This document shows positions 36,980 to 57,904 of a DNA stretch of 59,104 nucleotides, piece after piece. The notes beneath the pieces were generated by a model. That model saw only the letters and a program-made list of their open reading frames with translations, did no database searches and was not told the DNA's origin. The position numbers and the translations under genes are program-made. Within the stretch, counting starts at the first letter, position 1. Every line of letters starts with the position of its first letter. The DNA is from Lingula anatina (taxonomy: Eukaryota > Brachiopoda > Lingulata > Lingulida > Lingulidae). Location of the stretch: contig NW_019775419.1 in NCBI RefSeq assembly GCF_001039355.2, positions 226,825 to 285,928 on the forward strand. Direction: 5' to 3'.

Positions 36980-37820
36980 TCTGATCTGTATTCAAATTGA
37001 TAAGATAGCAGATTGATCTCTGCATGTTATGTCAATGTTTGGGTGCAAGTTATTATCATAGTGTGTGTTCATTGGTTCATAATTAGGTTAAAACCATATA
37101 GGTGATAACTGATTCACTTAAATTAATCATATCACATAAGGTTGCCTTTGAAAAGTTTTAACAGCTCTTGGACAGTTTTGTATGTTTGTTAAAAATTATG
37201 TTAAGGTTTGATCGTAACTTTTCCAGAATCCCAGTGTGACCCTGACAGAAAATTTAAAGCTATTTTTTTTTCTTTATCATTAAGTGCCAACTTAACTAAA
37301 ATAATCAAAAAGAAATCTTTTTAAAAAGTTTTTATCATCGGAATGTAAGACAACTTTATTCTGCTGCTATAGCAGTGCCAAAGGGACTTTTTAGGATATC
37401 ATATAAATCTCTGTAAGTACATATATATTGTAAGTATATTAAAACAATGTCTGATCAATAGCTTACTGTAACGATGGGTGAGATGTTGACACTATTTTGC
37501 ATAGGTGTTTAAGTTTTTGAGCTTGACTGTGACAAACTTCAACAGTCAACAACATATTAAAATATAATATAATTACTCAAACAGGGCTGCTGGAAAGATG
37601 TGCCAACAATAACTGCATGTAGTCTGATAAAAAAGGCAACTGTGAGTAAAACTAGTGTAAATTAAGATAAAAAAGGTTTGCTAGTTATATAACTAAAAAT
37701 GAAGTCATGTGCCTGAAATTTCATTGTGAAGCACAACTCAGTTGGCTAAAATTCTAAGCAGGCTTTCTGAGAATTGTTTCTATTTTAAATTCTATGTGAA
37801 ACAGGACTTGGCTAGTGTCT

Positions 37821-40365
37821 TTAAATAGGCAGACTGGCTGCTGTGGCTATTCCACACATGTTGTGGTCATTTCTGGCTATTAAGATGTAACCTTGCATTC
37901 CCCAATTTGTTCCTGGTGATGAGAAAATTGATATTTTATGATATGATACACATCTAGAAACAGTTTAGTGTAAAAGGAAATATTCTTATTCAATAACATT
38001 GTGACACACACATGAAGAAATAAAAAAAAATTGCAATATTAATGCACTGTGGAAATTTACCTTCTCTAGAGGGAAGTTAACCAAGAGCTTTACATTTTTG
38101 ACAGTTTTTTGTATGTTTATTTTTCACTTATGTAACAAAATTAACTGTGCAAAATATTTACACATTAAAATAAACCTTTTGACATTTTCAAACTTATACA
38201 TGATACCAAATTGACTCTAAGTTTTTATACACTTTGATAATTTTTCTAATGATATTTCTGATCAAATATTAAATAAATTAAATGATATACGAAATATTAA
38301 ATATATCCAATGGCTCTCACCCCAGCTGTTTTTACAGATCCAGTAATCCTTTCCAGACATACTACCATACCCCACCAACAGGAGAGCATGGTCCAATTGA
38401 TTATCACTACATCTTCGCTCTACATACACCCNCATACATGACACCAAATTGACTCTAAGTTTTTATACAAATTTGATAATTTTTCTAATGATATTTCTGA
38501 TCAAATATTAAATAAATTACATGAAATACGAAATATTAAATATATCCAATGGCTCTCACCCCAGCTGTTTTTACAGATCCAGTAATCCTTTCCAGACATG
38601 CTACCGTACCCCACCAACAGGAGAGCATGGTCCAATCTTTTATCACTACATGTGTTGTCTACATACACCCCACTCCTGTACAACTGGAATGAAGCATGGT
38701 TAGCATCAACCAACACCACCACAGGATTTTGGAGAACAGCAAGTTGAAGGTCTGTCTCATTACCTTGCATAACAGATCGGGATCCTTTGATCTAAGTGGA
38801 AAATAGAATGATGTTCTGGTTACAAAATTTGTAACATCACTTGCAATACAGCATGATTTATTTTTTCTATCAAAAGATTTATATATTTTTGTGCAATGAA
38901 ATATGACATGTCATATGCATTGCTTTAGCTGTTTACATCCATCAGGTGTTTGCAAATACACATTGGCTGATTATATCTATCTTGATATTTCAATTTCATG
39001 AATTGGTAGCAGAAGATTGTACATTAGAGGAAAATAACATAAAAAATCTCCATGGATATCGATATTTCCTCATGTTGCTTTAGGTTTCTCACCTGTGCAG
39101 CAGGGTGGCAAGAAGTACTGTGACATACTCCACTAGAAGCACTATGAGGATAGTCTGCCTCTGAGCACAGTCCACCCAGCTTCTTAATGCAAGCAAATGG
39201 ATTCCCCATTAGGTGTCCTCTTGTGCAACAGTCGGAAGTCTCTTGGACACTCAGGGCAACCAGCTGACCAGTGTTGATTTTGTGGTAGCTATCTATGCTG
39301 TCTGAAAAAATACATGAATGGAATAGCTTTGAAGATCATCACATGCAATAAACTACAACATGTGGATGATTTTCTTTTTTTTTTTTTTTTACAATTCAAT
39401 ATTCCTTCAATTATAATTTCAGTAATTTGTGATGATAAAATTCACTTCATTTTCAAATAAAACTACCGTTTCCAGCCAAAGCTAGCACTTTGACAAAAGG
39501 TTAAAATAATTCATTTTACATGTGTCTAGAGTTCATATACACATATTATTTTAACATATATCAGATTGTACAATAAAACCATCACCTGTAACTGCAAATG
39601 CAACAGCATCCCCTGAACTGCCTTGATTATGAACTGGTGGGACCACTCCCCTTTTTCTCCAGTCAAAGGAAGCAGGAGTACCTTGTAGTTTTTGATATAT
39701 GTATTTCACCTCTTCTGTCTTCTGTCTTTTAACCACAGCTGTTTCCCTCACCATTTCCTGTACAATTGAACAGCATGATATGTTCTGTAAAATCCTTTTC
39801 ATGCACTGTTTATATGTACAAAATTCATATAGACAAAAACTTTCAAATAAATGACACAAGTAAATGACAATATGATTGCAACTCAGCAAGTGCAGGAAGG
39901 AAACATTCCACTGCTATTGTTATGTATCTGAAGAGACTGTGTCAATAAAATATTTTTATAATAGAATACTAGAAAATGTCTTTCCAATATTCATAAAACC
40001 AGGAAATGCATGCCACTTGCTGTCAGGATGTTTTTTCACAAAGTCCTTGAAGACTTAAAAAGTATACATCAATGCACCTGTTTACTTGTGATAAAAATGA
40101 TCAAATATTAATTTTATTGACTCACCTTCAGTGTTCTGTCAGCAAATTTATTAAGTTCCACTGTGAATGAAGGATACTTTGAGTTGTGGTCCAGCACAAA
40201 GGCTAAATTTCTCGTCCATGTATGTTTTCTAAATTCTTCCTCAGCAGCACTTTCATATTTTTTGTGATGCTGTTTCTTCCATATTTGCCAGTGAGTTTCA
40301 TTGGCAGGAAAACTGGCCGTGGTCAGAGAAAATAAGAGACAAACCAAAAAAGCAACATATACCAT
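37821..40365 (-). CDS. C1A papain-family pseudoprotease, copy C as assembled
   Basis: Exons in order: 40365-40126, 39757-39586, 39301-39093, 38791-38560, 37912-37821; 314 aa. The active-site segment aligns without gaps as [11 protein letters not shown]: Ala131 replaces the catalytic Cys, Val replaces Trp26 and Ser replaces Cys22. His262, Asn282 and the oxyanion Gln125 are kept. The signal peptide is [22 protein letters not shown] at 37821-37823 ends the protein three residues earlier than copies A and B. Exon 5 lies left of the N at 38432 while exons 1-4 lie right of it, so this model may join two haplotypes; exon 5 may belong to copy D instead. Confidence 0.75.
38195..38431 (-). repeat. Partial exon 4 duplicate ending at an assembly N
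   Basis: These 237 bp are identical to 42048-42284 and contain the 3' part of a pseudocathepsin exon 4 (38321-38431). They break off at a single N (38432) in the middle of the exon. It is the natural continuation of copy D exon 4, not a separate gene. Confidence 0.9.
38432..38432. other. Single N, assembly junction 1
   Basis: An isolated N interrupts an exon 4 copy; sequence after it restarts in the preceding intron of copy C. Confidence 0.95.
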
Positions 40366-41181
40366 TCTGAAACAGAATTTAAAATGTGCAGCATTGGTAG
40401 GTCAGTTTATCAGTAAGTTTACTTATCAGTTGTTATCTAAATCCTGATTACATAGTGGGCAAACAATACAATAAAGCCAGCTAGAATATTGTTTCCTAGT
40501 TTTTTTATTTCATACTGAAAACATTACCATAGTTATTACATATGTGCAGTATGCCCCTCCGCCCCCCCCCCCCCCCCCCGAAAAAAAACTTGATAAATAA
40601 AACTTCCCCATGTTTTTTTTTTCAACTAAATCCAGTTATGCATTGTCTTGATAACTGATCAATGTTTGTGTTAAACAAATAAATAAGTTTCAAAATCTAC
40701 TCTATTGTCTTTAAGATTATACAAGAAAGTTCATTCAAATGTAGGCATACTGAAAGCTTAAGTAAAACAACGAATATCAAGGAATACATATTGTATTTTA
40801 ATATATAAATTTTTGTAAAATCGAGAGAGAGAGAGAACTGATGTAAAGAAACTTATCAAAGACAAAACTTATCACACACCTCAAAGCATTAATTATTTTT
40901 CACTTTTGAGTTGCCGCAGTAATGTTTACATGGTCCACCATCTTGTCTGTCATGTGACCGTGGGAATTTAATCATATGACTTACATTTGGACGAGTTCAA
41001 GTTATAAACTTGGTTAGAAGTGGTCATTTCATTCTTCAAAATCAGCACCGTTTGTAAAAATGATGAAAATGAAGCTAAACAGAAGAAACAATACCAAATG
41101 ATAAAGAACTGAATCTTTTTTTCATCAACTTTGTAGCTCGCTGGTCGGACGATTTCATTCTGCTGCGACCGCAATGTCAAA
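40366..41181. promoter_or_regulatory. Divergent spacer between copy C and KIAA0930 exon 1
   Basis: Shared head-to-head upstream region. It holds a poly-C tract (40562-40579), a short GA run (40823-40836) and, close to the KIAA0930 side, the phrase TGGTCCACCATCTTGTC (YY1-like CCATCTT) and CATGTGACC E-box-like sequence; both recur in the second copy at 44598-44630. No TATA box is obvious. Confidence 0.35.
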
Positions 41182-41299
41182 ATGGCTGCGGAGGAAAACA
41201 TGGTGATCAAGCGAAGCAGTTCTTTACAACGCCTCCTTGCCTCCATAAAACAACACCGAGAACGTGACAGTAAACGTAGTAGCTCCAACAGTTCAGAGG
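41182..41299 (+). CDS. Duplicate first coding exon of the KIAA0930 homologue
   Basis: 118 nt from ATG to the GTAACG donor, coding for MAAEENMVIKRSSSLQRLLA and on to SNSSE. The coding sequence is identical to 44850-44967. No second exon follows before the duplicated block ends, so it is either an upstream alternative first exon or, more likely, an assembly duplicate. Confidence 0.8.
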
Positions 41300-42046
41300 G
41301 TAACGTTATTTTTATTAATTTTTTCTATAATCTCATGTGGGAGGCCAGTTACACTGTTTAGCTACTCAGTCTCTTAGTACTCTAGTCGAGGAGGGCGGTC
41401 TAGCACTATTTCGTTTGCTTACTTCATTGCATTCACACTGAGTAATCAGCAGCACAAATAAATTAATGGATCGATGTTGCAATATTTGTAGCTGTGTTAT
41501 TTAATATCATTGAAGGCAGTGAAAATGCGTATGCGAACTTTGTGCACATAATTTAATTTTGGCAGTTCATGTCAAAATGACTATTGTCTCTTGATTTGTT
41601 AGTTGTCATGTCAAAACTACTAATATCATTGCTAATAAATCACGTAACAACCAGTTATGGATAGACTTGTACTGCAGGTTATTTAAACTTCAGTCTGTGT
41701 GTGTGTGCATGAAGTTATTAGGGTATCATTAAGACACGAAATTTTACTTCACTGGAGGGGGGAGTTAACATTGTTGCACATAATAAAAAACATGATCAGT
41801 GTAATCCAGTGTGTGTGTGTGTGTGTGTATCTTTATTTTGTCATTTTCAAAACCATATTGGATAAAATAACTACAGGTGCAATAGGGAATGATAATGTTA
41901 CAACTCTGTCATATTCAATATCAGCCCTTGAGCTACATGGATTTTTGTTTGTAGAAACTTATATATTAAGTATTAATATATATATTTTCCTTTCAATGCT
42001 TCACAATTTTTCATCCTAAAAGCTATAGATTTCACACATTATTATG

Positions 42047-42047
42047 N
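42047..42047. other. Single N, assembly junction 2
   Basis: An isolated N inside ATTATG-N-TATACATG. Left of it the sequence stops at the start of the ATT microsatellite that continues at 45718; right of it copy D intron/exon 4 sequence begins. Confidence 0.95.
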
Positions 42048-42173
42048 TATACATGATACCAAATTGACTCTAAGTTTTTATACACTTTGATAATTTTTCT
42101 AATGATATTTCTGATCAAATATTAAATAAATTAAATGATATACGAAATATTAAATATATCCAATGGCTCTCAC

Positions 42174-44028
42174 CCCAGCTGTTTTTACAGATCCAGTAAT
42201 CCTTTCCAGACATACTACCATACCCCACCAACAGGAGAGCATGGTCCAATTGATTATCACTACATCTTCGCTCTACATACACCCCACTCCTGTACAACTG
42301 GAATGAAGCATGGTTAGCATCAACCATCACTACCACAGGATTTTGGAGAACAGCAAGTTGAAGGTCTGTCTCATTACCTTGCATAACAGTTCGGGATCCT
42401 TTGATCTAAGTGGAAAATAAATTGATGTTCTGATTTAAAAAAATTAACATCTCTTGCAATACAGTATGATTTATTTTTCTATCAAAAGATTTATATATTT
42501 TTGTGCAATGATATATGACATGTTCTATCCATTGCTTTACCTGTTTACGTATATCAGTTGTTTGCAAATACACATTGATTATCTCTACGTTGACATTTCA
42601 GTTCCATGAATTGGTAGCAGAAGATTGTACATTAGAGGAAAATGCCTCATAAAACTGGTATAAAATAAAAGATAATAAAATAATAATAATAATAAAATAC
42701 ATAATCTCTATAGATATTGATATTTCCTCATTATGCTTTAGGTTTCTCACCTGTGCAGCAGGGTGGCAAGAAGCACTGTGACATACTCCATTAGAAGCAC
42801 TATGAGGATAGTCTGCCTCTGAGCATAGTCCACCCAGCTTCTTAATGCAAGCAAAGGGGGCCTCCATTAGGTGTCCTCTTGTGCAACAGTCAGAAGTCTC
42901 TTGGACACTCAGGGAAACCAGCTGACCAGTGTTGATTTTGTGGTAGCTATCTATGCTGTCTGAAAAAACACATGGATGGAATAGCTTTGAAGATCATCAC
43001 ATAAGCAGTGAACTATAGCTACAACATGTAGATAATTTTCTTTTGTTGCAATTCAGTATTTCTTCGAATGAATTTTCAATAGTTTAAGATAATAAAATTC
43101 ACTTCATTTTCATATAAAATAATTGTTTCTTTCCAGCCAAAGCTTACACTTTGACAACAGGTTTAAATAATTTATTTTTCATGTGTCAAGAGTTCATACA
43201 CACATATTATTTTAACATATATCAAATTGCGCAATAAAACCATCACCTGTAACTGCATATGCAGCAGCATCCCCTAAACTGCCTTGATTATGAACTGGTG
43301 GAACCACTCCCCTTTTCCTCCAGTCAAAGGAAGCAGGAGCACCTTGTAGTTTTTGATACATGTAAATCACCTCTTCTGTCTTCTGTCTTTTAACCACAGC
43401 TGTTTCCCTCACCATTTCCTGTACAATTGAACAGCATGATATGTTCTGTAAAATCCTTTTTATGCATTGTTTATATGTACAAAATTCATATAGACAAAAA
43501 CTTTCAAATAAATGACACAAGAAAGTGACAATATGACTCTGCAACTCAGAAAGTGCAGTAAGGAAACATTCCACTGCTATTGATATGTATCTGAAGAGAC
43601 TGTGTTAATAAAATCTTTTTATAATAGAATACAAGAAAATGTCTTTCCAATATTCATAAAACCAGGATGCACATGTCATTTGCTGTCAGGATGTTTTTTC
43701 ACAAAGTCCTTGAAGACATAAAAAGTATACATCAATGTATCTGCTTGCTTGTGATAACAATTATCAAATATTAATCTTATTGACTCACCTTCAGTGTTCT
43801 GTCAGCAAAGTTATTAAGTTCCACCATGAACGAAGGATACTTTGAGTTGTGGTCTGCCACAAAGGCCAAATTTCTGGCCCATGTATGCCTTCTAAATTCT
43901 TCCTCAGCAGCACTTTCATATTTTTTGTGATGCTGTTTCTTCCATATTTGCCAGTGAGTTTCATTGGCAGGAAAACTGGCCGTGGTCAGAGAAAATAAGA
44001 GACAAACCAAAAAAGCAACAGGTGCCAT
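42174..44028 (-). CDS. C1A papain-family pseudoprotease, copy D (exons 1-4 only)
   Basis: Exons in order: 44028-43789, 43418-43247, 42959-42751, 42405-42174. No fifth exon lies before the N at 42047; the exon at 37912-37821 is the likely partner. Active-site segment NQG-SLGDAAAY: the catalytic Cys is Ala, Cys22 is Leu and Trp26 is Ala. His ([11 protein letters not shown]) and Asn (KNSWG) are kept. Signal peptide [18 protein letters not shown]. Exon 3 reads HLMEAPFAC where copies A-C have M-GNPFAC. It differs from copy C at about one residue in ten in exon 1, compatible with divergent alleles or a recent duplicate. Confidence 0.8.
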
Positions 44029-44849
44029 TCTGAAACAGAATTTTAAATGTGCAGCATTGGTAGGTCAATTTATCAGTAAGTTTCCTTATCAATTATCATC
44101 TAAATTCTGATTACATAGTGGGCAAACAATACAATAAGGTCAGACTAATATTTCCTAGTTTTCCTATTTCATATTGAAACATTAGTTATTACATGTGCAG
44201 TATGCCTTTCCCACCCCACCCTGACAGAAAAAAAAATAAATAAAACTTTCCCGTTTTTTTTTTCAACTAAATCCAGTTATTCATTGGCATTGGTACATTC
44301 AAATGTACCGAAAGCTGAACTCCGGGTGTACGTAAGTGAGAGGTCTAAATAAAGTAATTTAGAAGTGGAGATCAAAGACACCACATACATGATAAAAAAT
44401 TATAAGGGTCACCACCTATTAAATAGTTTAATTAAATAAAACAACGAATATCAACGGATGCCGATTGTATTTTAATATCTAATTTTTTGTAAAAATCGAG
44501 AGAGAGGGTCGGTTTAAAAAATTATCAGATAACATATACCTCAAAGCATTATTTATTTTTCATTTTTCACTTTCGAGTTGCCGCAGTAATGTTTACATGG
44601 TCCACCATCTTGTCAGTCATGTGACCGTGGGAATTCAATCATATGACTTGCATTTGGACGAGTTCAAGTTATAAACTTGTTTAGAAGTGGTCATTTCATT
44701 CTTCAAAACCAGCACCATTTGTAAATATGATGAAAATGCAGCTAAACAGAAGAAACAATACCAAATGATAAAGAACTGAATCTTTTTTTTTTTTAATTTT
44801 GCAGCTCGCTGGTCGGACGATTTCATTCTGCTGCGACCGCAATGTCAAA

Positions 44850-54223
<9,374 letters not shown>

Positions 54224-57200
54224 ATGGTGCTGTCAAATAATTGGTGCTTATTCACGTGTGCAACTCGGGGCTAGATATGGTATGCATGTGTAGCAGAGAA
54301 GCTCTTCGTCAAAGGAATGCTGGTTAGAAAGCCTGGCTGACCAGCGAGCACAAAAAGGAACTCAGAAAACCTGGGACCTGGTTGTATAACTATTGAATGA
54401 ACTTGGTATGTTATTATTTGGATGTGGTAATAGGAAAAAAATGGAAGCATATTATTCAAGGTTAGTTTAAATGAAAGGGACAGTTACTGGGCATGAAATA
54501 TTTGACTGCAGGATTTAGATTCAGTTGCTGGGGAGGTAACAGTAAAGAAATTGTTGTTTGAAAAGACTCTAGAAGGAAACCTATTTAAAATTTATTTTAA
54601 TCTGTCAAAAGAAAACCAAATTTAACCAGTAAAAAGATACCTAAAGAGCTGCTTCATGGTTTACTGCTTTATATGAAATAGGACTGGCAGAATTCTGGAA
54701 GTTTTACCAGATATTGGTGACTTATTGCACTTTGATGAAGAGAAAAGTTGAAAATGAAGATGCGCATTCCTTGATGTTTGAGCACCGAATTTAATCATTC
54801 CACAACAAAGAAAACTTTGTTTTCATTTAATTATTGAAAATTCCACATCGTTTACAGAATTTGGTTACCATTATTGGTATAATTTTTAAATATTGCCAAG
54901 TGCATTCAAGTGAAATTATTTATTTTTTAAGATATTTGATGTGGCACCTCAATTTGTAGGGTGGATTTTAAGATGGATGGATGAAGACTTAATGTGGTTG
55001 GCCTATGTTTATTGTCCTTGCAATTATTATTCTGTTGTGAAAAGTGGCTGTTTGTATTCTGTATTGCCATTATTTGAGAAGGGGGGGGGGGGGGGGAATT
55101 AAAGTTTGTGACCATGATAAAATATTATTGTTATTCAGTTATTTAGGTCAGGTATTGAAAATCTATTGCTCATGACAACCAATCTGCTGAGCTGTTCTTT
55201 CAAGTGTTCTACGGTTGATCTCGATCTTGATAATCATTGTGATTAAGCAATCATTGGTCCTTAAAATCAAGTTAATGAAGTTGAAAAATTTAATATATTC
55301 TGCATGATAGTTCAGTTTCATAAAATCATGTCTTTGCTTATTATATTTTACAATTTGATAATTTTCATATTCAACCTAAAATGGATTGGAAGGTGACCAA
55401 AAGTATAAAAAAAATAATGTTAGATAACACAATCATAATGATAAAATAAGTGTTGCTTAAGATTGGGTTATAAAATATTTCAATAATTTGTATGACAAAA
55501 GAGAACTAGGATTTTTGTGCAATTGAACAAAGTGACACCTATGTTGCCCACTTCTGAAGATATTCACGTTTTATATACATATATATGAGTGTATTTTTTT
55601 ACTGGATATTGATTTACTATTTTTCCTTTTATGTATTATATAATTAATTTGTATATTTATTTAATTCTAACACAGTACATCAATAAAGCCAGTATTCCAA
55701 GTTTCGAATGCTTTATGTTTCTTTTTAGAAAAATGTGACCTTCTGTTCCCAGCAGGCAAAGGCAAATCTTCAACCTTGAAAAGCAGATGAAGGTCAGACT
55801 TGTTTCAAATGTTTTTACTTGGCCTTTTCGGAAATTTGTCATAAAAGTAATTTCCAAAGCTCTCACACCAAAAACTATTTCAAACTGAAATTGGCAAAAT
55901 CACATTCTAAAGTGTCAAGCACATATGATTGTCCATTAACATGAAATATTTTATTGCAAAACATCAACATTTAACAAGTGAAATGCATGTTCAAGTATGA
56001 AAAAGATCAACTGACAAACCAGTCTCCATTTAGTTTATCGTAACACCTAGCACATAATTTACCAAGTCAAAGTTCTCGGGAAATCTTATACATTGTTCTC
56101 TTTTTTTACCACAGTAAACTTGCTGTAACTAATTCTCTTTTTAGATAAGATTGGAAATGGCCAATGCATTTAATAAAGACCCAACTAGTAATGATGCCTT
56201 TCAACTCTTATGAAATTTGGCAATTTTATATGAATGATAAAGCTACTGCTTTACAACTTTTCAATTTCAGAAATCCTACATAAAAATTACCATAATTAAA
56301 TAAAACTATTTACTGAGTAAAGCCATAGAAGTCTCTACTTCTATGGTAAAGCGTACCTGGGCCTACAATCCCAAATGTATCCATAATTATTACAAAAAAT
56401 TCTTATTGGCAAATGGAAAGAAATTACTGCTTCATTTTGTCATGGCAACAATTAAGTGAGTAGGCCCTCTTTCTACAGCACATTGCCCCTATGCTCTGTC
56501 ACAAGAAAAAAAATCAATCCACTTTTGAAAAAAATGAAATAAGAATCTTACAAAGTTTTTGAGCACTGAAGACCAGTGTCTGAATTCACTGTTTAGGCAC
56601 AGATAAAATTTCTAACCTCCATGACACTTCTACGACATTTCCCCAATGTTGAGAGAGAGAATGCTGGATTTGTTAGTACCTGTATTGACTAGTTTTTTTT
56701 TTAAATCTTTTTTATCCAATTCAATAAAATTCAATTCAATAAAAAGTGAACAATTCAAACAATAACAATTACAAATGTCGAAATCTTTTTTTAAACCTTT
56801 GTAACAAGGAAAATATATACAAAAAAGTAATGTTTTACAGCACTGCACTACAACTGCTTGCTGTAATCTACTCAAAAATGTAAAAGTTAATATTCTTAAA
56901 GTGTAAAAAGATTATATTTTTGTTAATTTTTTAAGGAACAATATGTCCTTGGCAACAAACATTCGGAACCAAATCTTTAAAAAAAAAAAAAAGAAAAAAA
57001 GAAAATGAAAAAAACAGCATAAATAATGTGATTAAGTAGATTATCTTTCTGTAAAATCACAGCTTCTGAAAAGATACTTATTAGCTTTATGATAGTCAAT
57101 GTATATAGATGAACAAATTAATTTTAATCACACATGGTTTGGCACATTATTATCTAATTTCAATCCGATTACCCTTCCTAGAAATGTACAGATTTCTGGG

Positions 57201-57904
57201 AAAAATATTAATTACGTTAATACATATAGCATGTCAGGTAATGATATCTAATTTGAAAAAGTGACAAAATGATTTAAATATTGTAAATAAACTCTTTCAC
57301 AACAAATAGTGGTTAAAAATCTACTACACATGGCCAATATATTAGATCCTTTTCTCCGACCTACCATTTCTTATGGTAGTATAAAGTTGGGTGACCTATT
57401 ACTTTCAATTAACATGGCTTATACCCCAGCTTTCTTTAATGCTGATCAAATATTCTGAAACCAAAAATTCCTAGTTAAAAACTGCCTAAACTTTCACAAA
57501 ATCAAATGTTATTTTTAATACATTTAGTTATATGTTTTGCTGAGTTTTAATCAATATCTAATATTTGAACATCTATATTTAGACATCTAGTTATATGTAT
57601 CCATCGAATTTTGATCAATATCTAAATATTCCTTAAACAAACTTTCCTTGTTTATAAATGCCTCAGCCTGGAAAGGACCAATGTTCTTAAGCGTCTTGTC
57701 ATTCATATCTAATGCCATCTAATATTTATTAGCAAACCGCAATTTCCTTTTAACATTTACAAACTAATTAATGAAAAACTCCACCTCCAAATTCTTTCCA
57801 TCAACTGACCAAATTAAAATGGTAAATTAATTGATAATGCACAAAAAATAACTCTGTTAAGTGTCAATGCAAAACACTCCACACTGGTGAACAGGGAAAG
57901 ACCT
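54224..57904. other. Convergent 3' flanks of KIAA0930 and the right-hand gene
   Basis: No coding exon recognised. Presumed KIAA0930 3' UTR runs rightward with an AATAAA at 55682-55687. The minus-strand gene's 3' UTR runs leftward with AATAAA (TTTATT on plus) at 57725-57730 or 55950-55955. A poly-G run lies at about 55079-55096. The two genes are tail-to-tail. Confidence 0.55.
55682..55687 (+). terminator. Candidate KIAA0930 polyadenylation signal
   Basis: AATAAA in TCAATAAAGCC, about 1.46 kb after the stop codon. Confidence 0.45.

Larger units (their letters stand above)
38433..42046. repeat. Large duplicated block, unit 1
   Basis: About 3.6 kb flanked by single Ns at 38432 and 42047. It contains copy C exons 1-4 and one KIAA0930 first exon, and parallels 42048-45720 base by base with scattered differences. 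Similarity looks highest around the KIAA0930 exon and lower in the introns. Probably an alternative haplotype. Confidence 0.85.

Noticed and set aside
38321-38431. An extra exon 4 as evidence of a fifth full gene
   Set aside because: It is 100% identical to part of copy D exon 4 and is cut by an N, so it is an assembly overlap.
42135-42317. Plus-strand ORFs opposite the pseudocathepsin exon 4 copies (also at 34631 and 38521)
   Set aside because: They recur only because the antisense exon is repeated; they contain no plausible product.
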